From contig NZ_JAJUWT010000007.1 of assembly GCF_021390395.1 (NCBI RefSeq), positions 286,761-350,760 on the forward strand: a stretch of DNA of 64,000 bases. Direction: 5' to 3'. Of this stretch, positions 54,086 through 63,602 are shown one piece after another. Origin of the DNA: Saccharothrix sp. S26. GTDB lineage: Bacteria > Actinomycetota > Actinomycetes > Mycobacteriales > Pseudonocardiaceae. The notes under the pieces were generated by a model that made no database searches, was not told the origin of the DNA, and saw nothing but the letters and a program-made list of their open reading frames with translations. The translations under genes and the position numbers were made by a program. Each line of letters opens with the position of its first letter. The first letter of the stretch is position 1.

Positions 54086-56056
54086 GTGACGACTCTGTCT
54101 ATGCTCGACCCCGCGAGCGGGTCCTCGGGCGTGGTTGCCGCCAGCGGGATCGGGAGTCTCGCCTGGTTGTTGCTGGCCCTGCCGGCCTTCGGCGCGCTCG
54201 TGCTGCTCGTGGGCGGCAAGCGCACCGACAAGTGGGGCCACCTGCTGGGCTGCGCGACCGTGATCGCCGCGTTCGCGTACGGGGTCGCGCTGTTCCTCGA
54301 CACGGTCGCGCTGGCCCCGGAGGCGCGCACCACCGAGGTGCACCTGTTCGACTGGATCCCGGTCGCCGCGCTGGACGTGGAGTTCGGGCTGCGGCTCGAC
54401 CCGCTGTCGCTGACGTTCGTGCTGCTGATCACGGGTGTCGGCGCGCTGATCCACATCTACTCGATCGGCTACATGGCGCACGAGGCCGGGCGGCGGAAGT
54501 TCTTCGCCTACCTCAACCTCTTCGTCGCCGCGATGCTGCTGCTGGTGCTCGGCAACGGCTTCGTGACCCTGTACTTCGGCTGGGAGGGCGTGGGTCTCGC
54601 CTCCTACCTGCTCATCGGCTGGTACCAGTACAAGCCGGAGGCGGCGTCGGCCGCGAAGAAGGCGTTCCTGATGAACCGGGTCGGTGACCTGGGCCTGGCG
54701 ATCGCCATCTTCATCATGTTCAAGGAGCTGGGCACCACCCAGTACGCCGAGGTGTTCGCCCGCGTCGGCGAGCTGTCGTCGGCCGAGGTGCTGGCCATCA
54801 CGCTGTTGCTGCTGCTCGGCGCGTGCGGCAAGTCGGGCCAGTTCCCGCTCCAGGCGTGGTTGCCCGACGCCATGGCGGGCCCGACCCCGGTCTCCGCCCT
54901 GATCCACGCGGCCACGATGGTCACCGCGGGCGTCTACCTGATCGCCCGGTCGAACCCGATCTACAACCTGTCGGCGGACGGCCGCCTGGTCGTGATGATC
55001 ATCGGCGGCTTCACGCTGCTGATCGGCTGCGTCATCGGCTGCGCCTACGACGACTTCAAGAAGGTGCTCGCCTACTCGACGGTCAGCCAGATCGGCTACA
55101 TGATCCTGGCCGTCGGCCTCGGCCCCATCGGCTACGCGCTGGGCATCATGCACCTGCTCACGCACGGCTTCTTCAAGGCCGGGCTGTTCCTCGGCGCCGG
55201 CTCGGTCATGCACGGCATGAACGACGAGGGCAACATCCGCCGCATGGGCGGGCTGATGAAGAAGATGCCGATCACCTTCGTCACCTGGACGCTCGGCTAC
55301 CTGGCCCTCATCGGCTTCCCGTTCCTGTCCGGCTACTTCTCCAAGGACGCCATCATCGCGGCGGCGTTCAGCATGGAGGGGTGGCGCGGCTGGGTCTTCG
55401 GCGGCGTGGCCGCCCTGGGGGCGGGCCTGACCGCGTTCTACATGACCCGCCTGTTCGTCCTGGTGTTCCTGGGCAAGCCCCGCTACACCGAGCTGCGCTC
55501 GGCGGACGGCCGCGAGTACCACCCGCACGAGTCGCCGGTGAGCATGACGCTGCCGATGATCGTGCTGGCGGTCGGCTCGGTCGGCGCCGGCTGGTTCTTC
55601 TCCTCCGGCCACAACCTGGCCGGCTGGCTCGCGCCGTCGCTGGGCGAGCTGCAGGAGCAGCACGGCGTGCTGTCCCACGGCGTGGTGAACATCCTGGTGC
55701 TGGCCCTGTCGGCGCTCGGCGCCGCGCTCGGCTTCCTGCTCTTCCTGCGCGGTGAGCAGCCGGTCGAACGGCCGGCGCGGGTGTCGTTCCCGGTCCGCGC
55801 CGCGCGTGCCGACCTGTACGGCAACGCGCTCAACGAGGCGCTGTTCGCGCGGCCGGGCACCTGGCTCACCCGCGCGCTGGTGTTCGTGGACAACAAGGGC
55901 GTCGACGGCCTGGTGAACGGGTCGGCGGCGCTGCTGGGCGGTAGCTCGGGCCGGTTGCGCAGGTTGCAGACCGGGTTCGTGCGCTCGTACGCGCTCTCCA
56001 TGCTCCTGGGTGCGGTCTTCGTCCTGGGCGCGCTGCTGATGGTGAGGTTCTCGTGA
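54086..56056 (+). CDS. nuoL: NADH-quinone oxidoreductase subunit L
   Basis: The distal antiporter-like subunit (656 residues) with the long lateral helix. Conserved WEGVGLASYLLIGWYQYKPEAASAAKKAFLMNRVGDLG and GKSGQFPLQAWLPDAMAGPTPVSALIHAATMVTAGVYLIARSNPIY, with proton-channel Glu/Lys/His residues. GTG 54086 follows GAGAGG. Overlaps nuoM by 4 nt. Confidence 0.97.
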   Translation: MTTLSMLDPASGSSGVVAASGIGSLAWLLLALPAFGALVLLVGGKRTDKWGHLLGCATVIAAFAYGVALFLDTVALAPEARTTEVHLFDWIPVAALDVEFGLRLDPLSLTFVLLITGVGALIHIYSIGYMAHEAGRRKFFAYLNLFVAAMLLLVLGNGFVTLYFGWEGVGLASYLLIGWYQYKPEAASAAKKAFLMNRVGDLGLAIAIFIMFKELGTTQYAEVFARVGELSSAEVLAITLLLLLGACGKSGQFPLQAWLPDAMAGPTPVSALIHAATMVTAGVYLIARSNPIYNLSADGRLVVMIIGGFTLLIGCVIGCAYDDFKKVLAYSTVSQIGYMILAVGLGPIGYALGIMHLLTHGFFKAGLFLGAGSVMHGMNDEGNIRRMGGLMKKMPITFVTWTLGYLALIGFPFLSGYFSKDAIIAAAFSMEGWRGWVFGGVAALGAGLTAFYMTRLFVLVFLGKPRYTELRSADGREYHPHESPVSMTLPMIVLAVGSVGAGWFFSSGHNLAGWLAPSLGELQEQHGVLSHGVVNILVLALSALGAALGFLLFLRGEQPVERPARVSFPVRAARADLYGNALNEALFARPGTWLTRALVFVDNKGVDGLVNGSAALLGGSSGRLRRLQTGFVRSYALSMLLGAVFVLGALLMVRFS

Positions 56057-57615
56057 GCTGGACGCTGATCGCGCTGCTCCTGCTGCCGCTCGTCGGCAGC
56101 CTGGTGGTGGCGTTCCTGCGGGGCAACGACCGGTTGGCCAAGACGGTCGCGCTGGCGTTCTCGCTGGCGGAGCTGGTGCTGGCGGTGCTGGCCTGGACGG
56201 CGTTCGACCCGGGCGGCGACCGGTTGCAGCTGACCAGCTCGGCCGACTGGATCCCGGCCTTCGGCGTGCACCTGTCGTTCGGCGTGGACGGCATCGCGCT
56301 GGTGATGATCGCGCTGATCGCGTTCCTGGTGCCGGTCGTCATCGGCGGCTCGTGGGCGGACAAGCTGCCCGAGGGCCGCAGCGCGGGCGGGTTCTTCGCG
56401 CTGCTGCTGGCCATGCAGACCGGCATGGTCGGCGTCTTCGCCGCCACCGACGTGTTCGTGTTCTACGTCTTCTTCGAGGCCGTGCTGGTCCCGATGTACT
56501 TCCTGATCGGCCGCTTCGGCGGGCCGAACCGGCAGTACGCGGCGATGAAGTTCTTCCTGTACTCGCTGCTCGGCGGCCTGATCATGCTGGCCTCGGTGAT
56601 CGGCCTGTACGTGGTCAGCGCGGACAAGATCGGCCAGGGCACGTTCGACTGGGCGACGCTGGTCACGGTGACCCGCGACCTGCCGCTGTCCACCCAGATC
56701 TGGCTGTTCCTGGGCTTCTTCGTGGCGTTCGCGATCAAGGCGCCGCTGGTGCCGCTGCACACGTGGCTGCCCGACGCCGGTGCCGAGGCGCCGGTGGGCG
56801 CGGGCGTGCTGCTGGTCGGCATCCTGGACAAGATCGGCACGTTCGGCTTCCTGCGCTACTGCCTGCCGCTGTTCCCGGCGGCCAGCAAGGAACTCGCGCC
56901 GCTGGTGCTGGTCCTGGCCGTGATCGGCATCCTGTACGGCTCGCTGCTCGCCGTCGGCCAGTCCGACATGAAGCGGTTCGTGGCCTACACCTCGATCGCC
57001 CACTTCGGCTTCATCGCGCTCGGCATCTTCGCGTTCAGCTCGCAGGCGGGCGCGGGCGCGGTGCTGTACATGGTCAACCACGGCATCTCGACCGGCATGC
57101 TGTTCCTGGTCGTCGGCATGGTGATGGCCCGCGGCGGGTCGCGCCTGATCGAGGACTACGGCGGCATGGCCAAGCTCACCCCGGTGCTGGGCGGGTTGTT
57201 CTTCGTGGCCGGCCTGTCGTCGCTGGCGCTGCCGGGCACCAACTCGTTCGTGAGCGAGTTCCTGGTGCTCATCGGCTCCTACCCGAACGAGCCGGTCTAC
57301 ACCGTGCTGGCCGCCGTCGGCATGGTCCTGGCCGCGCTGTACGTCCTGTGGCTGTACCAGCGGGTGTTCCAGGGCCCGGTGCGCGGCACGGCGCTGCTCG
57401 ACGCGGTCGGCGGCCCCGGCGCGGCGGTCGACCCGGAGCGCGCGTCGGTGCCGGACCTGAACAAGCGCGAACTGGCCGTGCTCGCGCCGCTGGTCGCACT
57501 GATCTTGGTGCTCGGCTTCTACCCGAAGCCGGTGTTGGACGTGATCACCCCGTCCGTCGGGGCGACGCTCAGCGAGGTCGGGGTGGCCGACCCGGTCGCG
57601 CAGGAAGGCAAGTGA
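56053..57615 (+). CDS. nuoM: NADH-quinone oxidoreductase subunit M
   Basis: Antiporter-like membrane subunit (520 residues). Typical blocks: FEAVLVPMYFLIGRFGG with the essential Glu, AIKAPLVPLHTWLPDAGAEAPVGAGVLLVGILDKIGTFGFLRYCLPLFP and SIAHFGFIALGIFAF. GTG 56053 overlaps nuoL; one nucleotide separates it from nuoN. Confidence 0.97.
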   Translation: MSWTLIALLLLPLVGSLVVAFLRGNDRLAKTVALAFSLAELVLAVLAWTAFDPGGDRLQLTSSADWIPAFGVHLSFGVDGIALVMIALIAFLVPVVIGGSWADKLPEGRSAGGFFALLLAMQTGMVGVFAATDVFVFYVFFEAVLVPMYFLIGRFGGPNRQYAAMKFFLYSLLGGLIMLASVIGLYVVSADKIGQGTFDWATLVTVTRDLPLSTQIWLFLGFFVAFAIKAPLVPLHTWLPDAGAEAPVGAGVLLVGILDKIGTFGFLRYCLPLFPAASKELAPLVLVLAVIGILYGSLLAVGQSDMKRFVAYTSIAHFGFIALGIFAFSSQAGAGAVLYMVNHGISTGMLFLVVGMVMARGGSRLIEDYGGMAKLTPVLGGLFFVAGLSSLALPGTNSFVSEFLVLIGSYPNEPVYTVLAAVGMVLAALYVLWLYQRVFQGPVRGTALLDAVGGPGAAVDPERASVPDLNKRELAVLAPLVALILVLGFYPKPVLDVITPSVGATLSEVGVADPVAQEGK

Positions 57616-57616
57616 C

Positions 57617-59224
57617 GTGACGACGTTCCTCTCGCAGAACGTGGAACGGCTGCAAGCCCCGGAGATCGACTACGGGGCCGTCGCACCGTTGCTGATCGTG
57701 CTCGGCGCGGCCTGCCTCAGCGTGCTCTTGGAGGCGTTCCTGCCCAAGGCCCAGCGGTGGGCGGCGCAGGTCGTGCTGGTCCTGCTCACGCTCGCCGCCG
57801 CGGGTGCCGGGCTGGTGCTGTACGCGTCCGCGGACAGCACGCCCGACCAGGGCAAGCTGACCTTCTCGGGCACCCTCGCGGTCGACCGCCCGGTGATCTT
57901 CCTGTGGGGCACGCTGCTGCTGCTCGGCCTGGGCGCGGTGCTGCTCATCGCCGACCGGTCGGTCGAGCCGGGCGGCGCGTTCGTCGCCGACGCCTCGATC
58001 CTGCCCGGCCAGGGCTCGCAGGTGCACCCGGGCCCCGGCGCCACGGCCGTGCAGACCAGGGCGCAGGCGAGCCGCTTCGGCATGCAGACCGAGGTGTTCC
58101 CGCTGACGCTGTTCGCGCTCGGCGGCATGATGGTCTTCGTCGCGGCGAACGACCTGCTCACCATGTTCATCGCGCTGGAAGTGCTGTCGCTGCCGCTGTA
58201 CCTGATGTGCGGCCTGGCCCGCCGTCGCCGCCTGCTGTCGCAGGAGGCCGCGGTGAAGTACTTCCTGCTCGGCGCGTTCGCGTCGGCGTTCTTCCTGTAC
58301 GGCGTGGCCCTGCTGTACGGCTTCGCGGGCTCGGTGAAGCTGTCCGACATCGCCAACGCCACCACGGCCACCGACCGGTCCGACACGCTGCTCTACGCGG
58401 GCTTCGGCCTGCTGGTCGTCGGCCTGCTGTTCAAGGCGTCCGTCGGCCCGTTCCACGCGTGGACGCCCGACGTCTACCAGGGCTCGCCCACGCCGGTGAC
58501 GGCGTTCATGGCGGCGTGCACGAAGGTCGCCGCGTTCGGCGGCATCCTGCGCGTGCTGTACGGCGCGTTCGAGCGGTCGAGCTGGGAGTGGAACGGCGTC
58601 CTGTGGGGCGTGGCCGTGGTCTCCATGGTCATCGGCGCGGTGCTCGGCCTCACCCAGACCGACGTGAAGCGGATGATCGCGTACTCGTCGGTCGCGCACG
58701 CGGGCTTCCTGCTGGTCGGCGCGATCTCGCTGAACGACCAGGGCCTGTCCGGCACGATGTTCTACCTGATGGCGTACGGCTTCACCACGATCGCCGCGTT
58801 CGGCATCGTCAGCCTGGTCCGCAACGGTGACGGCGAGGCCACCCACCTGTCCCAGTGGGCCGGGTTGGCCAAGCGGTCGCCGGTGGTCGCGGGCGTGTTC
58901 ACGTTCCTGCTGCTCGCGCTCGCCGGCCTGCCGCTGACCAGCGGTTTCGTCGGCAAGTTCGTGGTGTTCGCGGCGGCGGTCGAGGCCGACATGGTGCCGC
59001 TGGTCCTGATCGCCCTGGTGGCGTCGGCGGTGGCGGCGTTCTTCTACCTGCGGGTGATCGTGCTGATGTACTTCAGCGAGCCCGCGCCGGACGGCCCGAC
59101 GGTCAGCGTGCCCGGCGCGTTCACCACGGTGGCCATCACCCTGGGTGCGGCGGTCACCCTCGTGCTCGGCGTCTTCCCGTCGTTCGCGCTCGATTGGGCG
59201 GGTGCCGGCGCGTTCATCTTCTAG
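57617..59224 (+). CDS. nuoN: NADH-quinone oxidoreductase subunit N
   Basis: Last subunit of the operon (535 residues), antiporter-like. ALEVLSLPLYLMCGLARRRRLLSQEAAVKYFLLGAFASAFFLYG and VGPFHAWTPDVYQGSPTPVTAFMAACTKVAAFGGILRVLY are diagnostic. A polar insert near residues 118-150 (GGAFVADASILPGQGSQVHPGPG) lengthens one loop. The hepB-type gene starts 21 nt downstream with its own -10 box. Confidence 0.96.
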   Translation: MTTFLSQNVERLQAPEIDYGAVAPLLIVLGAACLSVLLEAFLPKAQRWAAQVVLVLLTLAAAGAGLVLYASADSTPDQGKLTFSGTLAVDRPVIFLWGTLLLLGLGAVLLIADRSVEPGGAFVADASILPGQGSQVHPGPGATAVQTRAQASRFGMQTEVFPLTLFALGGMMVFVAANDLLTMFIALEVLSLPLYLMCGLARRRRLLSQEAAVKYFLLGAFASAFFLYGVALLYGFAGSVKLSDIANATTATDRSDTLLYAGFGLLVVGLLFKASVGPFHAWTPDVYQGSPTPVTAFMAACTKVAAFGGILRVLYGAFERSSWEWNGVLWGVAVVSMVIGAVLGLTQTDVKRMIAYSSVAHAGFLLVGAISLNDQGLSGTMFYLMAYGFTTIAAFGIVSLVRNGDGEATHLSQWAGLAKRSPVVAGVFTFLLLALAGLPLTSGFVGKFVVFAAAVEADMVPLVLIALVASAVAAFFYLRVIVLMYFSEPAPDGPTVSVPGAFTTVAITLGAAVTLVLGVFPSFALDWAGAGAFIF

Positions 59225-59245
59225 TGGTACGTAGGCTCTGTAGCC

Positions 59246-60247
59246 GTGACCAGTAGCGAGCGGGCGGGGACGGGGTTCCGGTTTGCGGACCCCGTGCTCG
59301 CGGAGGTGGTTCAGGACGGGCTGGCCGAGGTGGAAGAGCTCTTGCACAAGGTCGTGCAGAGCGAGTTCCACCCGGTGATGGAGACGTCCCTGCACCTGGT
59401 GAGCGCGGGCGGCAAGCGCATCCGCCCGCTGTTCACCATCCTGTCCGCCCAGTTCGGCGGCTCGTGGGACCGGCAGAGCGTGATCAAGGCGGCGGCGGTC
59501 GTCGAGCTGACCCACCTCGCCACGCTCTACCACGACGACGTGATGGACGAGGCCACCATGCGCCGCGGTGCGGCGTCGGCCAACGCCAAGTGGGACAACA
59601 GCATCGCGATCCTGACCGGCGACTACCTGTTCGCGCACGCGTCGGCGCTGGTCGCGGACCTCGGCACGGGTGCGGCGCGGATCATCGCGGAGACGTTCTC
59701 CGAGCTGGTGACCGGCCAGATGCGCGAGACGATGGGCCCGCGCGCGGGTGAGGACCCGGTGTCGCACTACCTGACCACGATCGCGGAGAAGACCGGGTCG
59801 CTGATCGCCACCGCCGCCCGGTTCGGCGCGATGTTCTCCGACGTGACGCCGGAGCAGGTGGAGGCGCTGCGGTCGTACGGCGAGGTCATCGGGGCGGCGT
59901 TCCAGATCTCCGACGACGTCATCGACATCGCCTCGCCGTCGGAGGAGTCGGGCAAGACGCCGGGCACGGACCTGCGCGAGGGCGTGAAGACGCTGCCCAT
60001 GCTGTACGCGCTGGAGGACGAGCCGGACTCGCGCCTGGCCAAGCTCCTGGCGGGCCCGATCGCCGACGACGCCGAGGTCGACGAGGCCCTGTCCCTGCTG
60101 CGCGCCTCGTCGGGCCTGCAACGCGCCCGCCAGACCCTGGACGACTACGCCGCCCGCGCCCGCGCCACCCTCCGCGTCCTGCCCGCCGGCACCGCGCGCG
60201 ACGCCCTGGAGTCGGTCTCCGACTACGTCGTCACCCGCTCCCACTAA
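59246..60247 (+). CDS. Long-chain polyprenyl diphosphate synthase (menaquinone side chain)
   Basis: A 333-residue trans-prenyltransferase that elongates allylic diphosphates with IPP. Both aspartate-rich motifs are present: DDVMD (97-101) and DDVID (223-227), with GGKRIRP for diphosphate binding. The residues before the first motif (THLATLYHDDVMD, small side chains) suit a long product such as octa- or nonaprenyl diphosphate. GTG 59246 is 8 nt after TAGGCT (59232-59237), so it is probably leaderless. In mycobacteria a homologue (grcC1) follows menJ. Confidence 0.93.
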   Translation: MTSSERAGTGFRFADPVLAEVVQDGLAEVEELLHKVVQSEFHPVMETSLHLVSAGGKRIRPLFTILSAQFGGSWDRQSVIKAAAVVELTHLATLYHDDVMDEATMRRGAASANAKWDNSIAILTGDYLFAHASALVADLGTGAARIIAETFSELVTGQMRETMGPRAGEDPVSHYLTTIAEKTGSLIATAARFGAMFSDVTPEQVEALRSYGEVIGAAFQISDDVIDIASPSEESGKTPGTDLREGVKTLPMLYALEDEPDSRLAKLLAGPIADDAEVDEALSLLRASSGLQRARQTLDDYAARARATLRVLPAGTARDALESVSDYVVTRSH

Positions 60248-60253
60248 CCCGAG

Positions 60254-60413
60254 AGTCCTACCTCCAGCCCGCGTGAGTCCTACGTTCAGAACGCGCGTGT
60301 CCTACGTTCGCGTACCCCGAGTTGAACGCTCAGAACAGCCACGGCTCGTCCTGAGCGTTCAACTCGGGTGTTCTGAGCGTTGGACTCACGCGGCGTGAAC
60401 GTAGGACTCTCGA
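60254..60413. repeat. Palindromic intergenic repeat element, copy 2
   Basis: Centre: CCCGAGTTGAACGCTCAG (60316-60333) and its exact reverse complement (60351-60368), loop 17 nt. Outside lie GTCCTACGTTCAGAAC-type units on the left (60277-60292, partial at 60299) and inverted units on the right (60371-60386 diverged, and GAACGTAGGACTC at 60397-60409). Same plan and partly same loop (CAGAACA...CGTCCTGAG) as the element at 40.8 kb, but without the four tandem 22-bp units. It fills the gap between two convergent genes. Confidence 0.9.
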
Positions 60414-60415
60414 GG

Positions 60416-61339
60416 TCAGGGGAGGTCGGAGACGGGGAGGCGGCGACGGGTGCGGACGGCGTCCGCGGTGAAGACCAGCAGCGCCAGCCAGACCAGGGCG
60501 AAGCCGAACCAGCGGGACGCGGGCATCGGCTCCCGCATCACGAACACGCCCCACGCGAACTGCAGCACGGGCGCGAGGTACTGCAGCATCCCCATGGTCA
60601 CCAGCGGCACGAGGCGCGCACCCGCGCCGAACAGGATCAGCGGGATCGCGGTGACGACCCCCGCCGACGCCAGCCACAGCGCGTGCCCCCAGCCGCCCGA
60701 GTGGAACGTGCCCGCCGGCCCGAGCCAGATCAGGTAACCGACCGCGATCGGCGCGAGCACGAGGCTCTCCGCGGTGAGGCTGGCCGTCGCGTCCAGCGGC
60801 ACGGTCTTCTTCAGCAGCCCGTACACGCCGAACGAGCACGCCAGCGCCAGCGAGATCCACGGCAGCCTGCCGTAGTCCACCGCCAGCACCACCACGGCCG
60901 CCACCGCGATCGCCAGCGCCGCGTACTGCGGCACGCGCAGCCGCTCCCGCAGCACGACCACCCCGAGCAGCACGCTGACCAGCGGGTTGATGAAGTACCC
61001 GAGCGCGGCCTCCACGACGTGCTCGGTGTTCACCGCGTGGATGTAGACGCCCCAGTTGACCGCGATGAGCACGGACGCCGCCGCCACCATCGCCCACCCG
61101 CGCGCCGAGAGCCGCCGGATGCCCGCCCAACGGCCCAGCACCGCCGTGAGGATCGCCATCACGACCAGCGACCACGCGATCCGGTGCGCCAGGATCTCCA
61201 CCGACCCGGCCGGCTGCAACAGCGGCCAGTAGGCGGGCACGATGCCCCAGATGAAGTAGGCCCCGACGCCGAACGCCATCCCCCGGTTCGTGCGGTCGAC
61301 GTCCTTCGCGGCGGTGGAGGCGTTGGTCAACGGAGGCAC
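60416..61339 (-). CDS. rarD: RarD-type EamA family transporter
   Basis: A 307-residue drug/metabolite-transporter-superfamily protein with ten hydrophobic segments in two EamA repeats. The RarD signature GVGAYFIWGIVPAYWPLLQPAGSVEILAHRIAWSLVVM is at about 24-61, with GYFINPLVSVLLGVVVLRERLR and MGMLQYLAPVLQFAWGVFVMREPM. The substrate of RarD proteins is uncertain. GTG 61339 is 7 nt below TAGAGT (61352-61347, minus strand), a leaderless start. Confidence 0.92.
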   Translation of the reverse strand: MPPLTNASTAAKDVDRTNRGMAFGVGAYFIWGIVPAYWPLLQPAGSVEILAHRIAWSLVVMAILTAVLGRWAGIRRLSARGWAMVAAASVLIAVNWGVYIHAVNTEHVVEAALGYFINPLVSVLLGVVVLRERLRVPQYAALAIAVAAVVVLAVDYGRLPWISLALACSFGVYGLLKKTVPLDATASLTAESLVLAPIAVGYLIWLGPAGTFHSGGWGHALWLASAGVVTAIPLILFGAGARLVPLVTMGMLQYLAPVLQFAWGVFVMREPMPASRWFGFALVWLALLVFTADAVRTRRRLPVSDLP

Positions 61340-61537
61340 ACGGCCTACTCTACGCCGACCGTTTTGGCTGGTCAGTTGCTCCGAGTGGCCTACTATCGAA
61401 CCCTGCTCCCAGGTCCGGCCGGCCCCACGCGCCAGAGCCCGGGGTCAGGGTAGTTTTGCACCGCTTCCCCTACCGGGTGAAGGTCCGGGGACGGAGCGTG
61501 TCGGGGTGTGTGACAAGCAGCAGTGGGAGGGTCTCCC

Positions 61538-63517
61538 GTGAGTTCGCTCTTCGGGCAGGTGTGGCTGTGGAGCCTGCTGTCCTTCGTGGCAGGCGCCGCC
61601 CTCACCTGGCTCGTCCTGGTGCGTCCGGCCAAGAAGGAGCTGGAGGACCTGGAGGAACGCCTCCTCACGTCGCCGCGGCCCGGGTCCGGCTCGTCCACGG
61701 CCGGTGCGGCGGGCTCCGTCACGCCGAAGGCCGAGACGGGTGACGAGTTCGACAACTGGCACGTCGAGGCGTCCCGCTCGCTGGCCGACGAGGTGCTGAC
61801 CCCCGAGCCCGCGCGCCACGAGGTCGCCGCCGAGCGCCCCCGGTCCGAGCCGGCCCGCTACGACGTGGGCACCATGAAGCTCGACGAGCGCGACTCGCTG
61901 CTGGAGGAGTTGGACGACGAGCACCGGCCGCTGTCCGACTTCGAGGAGCAGCACGACTTCCCCGAGCACGACGCCGAGCCGCCGCGCAGCCTGTTCGAGC
62001 GGCTCGGCCCCGGCGGCGACACCCGCGAGACGCTGGAGCCCCGGCCGCGGTCCTACGCGCCGGACGACGAGCCGGAGCTGCCCGCCGAGGCGACCACGCA
62101 CCTGATGCCCGCGGTGCCCGCCGGCCCGGTCGCCGAGGTCGCGCCGCGCCAGGAGGAGCCGACGGCGCCGCCGGAGGTGGAGGCGTTCCAGCCGCGCGAG
62201 GTGTGGCGCGAGGAGCCGGTCAAGGAGGTCTACGACGAGGACGTGGACACCGCCGGCCACGAGGAGGAGGACGAGCCGGAACGCAGGCCCGGCCCGACCG
62301 AGCGGACGACGCTGATCCCGGCCACCGCGCTGGCGCAGGCCATCGCCGAGGTGGACGGGGAGCGGCGGCGGGCCGAGGAGCCCGAGCAGCAGGTGTGGCC
62401 GGAGCACGACCTGACCGGCCACTTCGCCCCGGTGGACGTCGAGTCGGCCCGCGGCGAGCTGTCCGAGCCGACCCCCGCGCCGACCACGAGCCCCACGCCG
62501 AGCGACGAGGCGTTCCTCAACGACCTGGCCCGGCAGCAGGAGGGCCGCCTGGACGACGTGCGTCACGCCGCACCGGCCGCCCAGTCCCGAGAGGAGGGCC
62601 CCCGGACCGAGGTCATCCGCGCCGTGGTCGACCCCCACCAGGCGGAGCCCGAGCCGCAACCCGAGCCGCAGCCGGAACCCGAGCCGCAGCCGGAGCCCGC
62701 CCGTGCCGCCGAGCCTGAGCCCGAACCGGAGCCGGAGGTCGCCGAGCCGCCCGCGTTCGAGCCCACGTTCGTGCCGCTCGAAACCGACGAGCCCCGGCCC
62801 GCCGAGCACCGCGCCGAGGAGCCCGAGGAGACCGAGGAGCACAGGCCGGAACCCCCGGCGTTCGAGCCGACGTTCGTCCCGCAGTCCGCCGACCAGCCGC
62901 TGCCGGCACGGCAGGCCGAGCCCAAGGCCGCCAAGCCCGAGCCGAAGAAGGACGAGCCGGCCCGCCCGCGCAGCCTGTTCGAGCCGCTGGAGGACGACGA
63001 GCAGGAGCTGGAGTCGGGGCAGACCCGCCCGGTCCCGCCGCCGTCGTCGGGCAACGACCAGCCGTTCGTGCCCACGCTCGCCCCCGAGCTGCTGGCCGGC
63101 AACCCCGTGCCGATGAACCCGACCGGGCTGCCGCAGCGCCCCACCCGCGCGGCGGGCACCCCGCGCGTGCCACCTCCCGTCACGCCCGCGCCGAAGCCGG
63201 TCACGCCGCCGCCACCGCGCCCGGTGCGCCCGCGCCCGGTCGGGTTCAGCCCGAGCACCGGCGGCAGGCCCGCGCCCGGCAGCACCCGCTTCCAGGGCCA
63301 GCAGGAGGGCTTCAACCCGCGCTCGCCGTTCGGCCCCGGTTCGGTGCTGCCGAAGTCCGACGGCTTGGCACCCGCGCCGGAGTTCCAGGTCAAGGCGACC
63401 CTGACCGGCCGCCGCTACTTCACCGCCGAGTCGGCGAACTTCCGCGAGACCCGCGCCGACGTCTGGTTCCGCACGACCGCGGACGCGGAGAAGGCGGGCT
63501 TCCGCCAGGCTCCGTAG
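61538..63517 (+). CDS. Membrane-anchored, mostly disordered protein with conserved C-terminal motif
   Basis: A 659-residue protein of unknown function. One N-terminal hydrophobic segment (LWSLLSFVAGAALTWLVLV) is followed by over 550 residues of acidic, Pro/Glu-rich disorder. Short motifs recur: PPAFEPTFVP twice plus QPFVPTLAP, and RSLFERL / RSLFEPL. The last 45 residues form a compact conserved piece, FQVKATLTGRRYFTAESANFRETRADVWFRTTADAEKAGF, seen at the ends of other actinobacterial proteins (sunset-type domain, from memory). GTG 61538 follows GGGAGGG by 6 nt, and TACTAT at 61391 may be the -10 of a 140-nt leader. It looks like an envelope scaffold. Confidence 0.8.
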   Translation: MSSLFGQVWLWSLLSFVAGAALTWLVLVRPAKKELEDLEERLLTSPRPGSGSSTAGAAGSVTPKAETGDEFDNWHVEASRSLADEVLTPEPARHEVAAERPRSEPARYDVGTMKLDERDSLLEELDDEHRPLSDFEEQHDFPEHDAEPPRSLFERLGPGGDTRETLEPRPRSYAPDDEPELPAEATTHLMPAVPAGPVAEVAPRQEEPTAPPEVEAFQPREVWREEPVKEVYDEDVDTAGHEEEDEPERRPGPTERTTLIPATALAQAIAEVDGERRRAEEPEQQVWPEHDLTGHFAPVDVESARGELSEPTPAPTTSPTPSDEAFLNDLARQQEGRLDDVRHAAPAAQSREEGPRTEVIRAVVDPHQAEPEPQPEPQPEPEPQPEPARAAEPEPEPEPEVAEPPAFEPTFVPLETDEPRPAEHRAEEPEETEEHRPEPPAFEPTFVPQSADQPLPARQAEPKAAKPEPKKDEPARPRSLFEPLEDDEQELESGQTRPVPPPSSGNDQPFVPTLAPELLAGNPVPMNPTGLPQRPTRAAGTPRVPPPVTPAPKPVTPPPPRPVRPRPVGFSPSTGGRPAPGSTRFQGQQEGFNPRSPFGPGSVLPKSDGLAPAPEFQVKATLTGRRYFTAESANFRETRADVWFRTTADAEKAGFRQAP

Positions 63518-63544
63518 AAGCTCTTCCCTGGGGAGGGAAAGCGT

Positions 63545-63583
63545 GAGGACCCCCTGTTCCGGGAGGCGGAACAGGGGGTCCTC
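63545..63583. terminator. Strong bidirectional hairpin
   Basis: GAGGACCCCCTGTTCCG (63545-63561) pairs perfectly with CGGAACAGGGGGTCCTC (63567-63583), 17 bp with a 5-nt loop, between convergent genes. The most stable hairpin in the window; no T-tract. Confidence 0.88.
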
Positions 63584-63602
63584 GCGTTGTCGGGCGTGAG
63601 GG

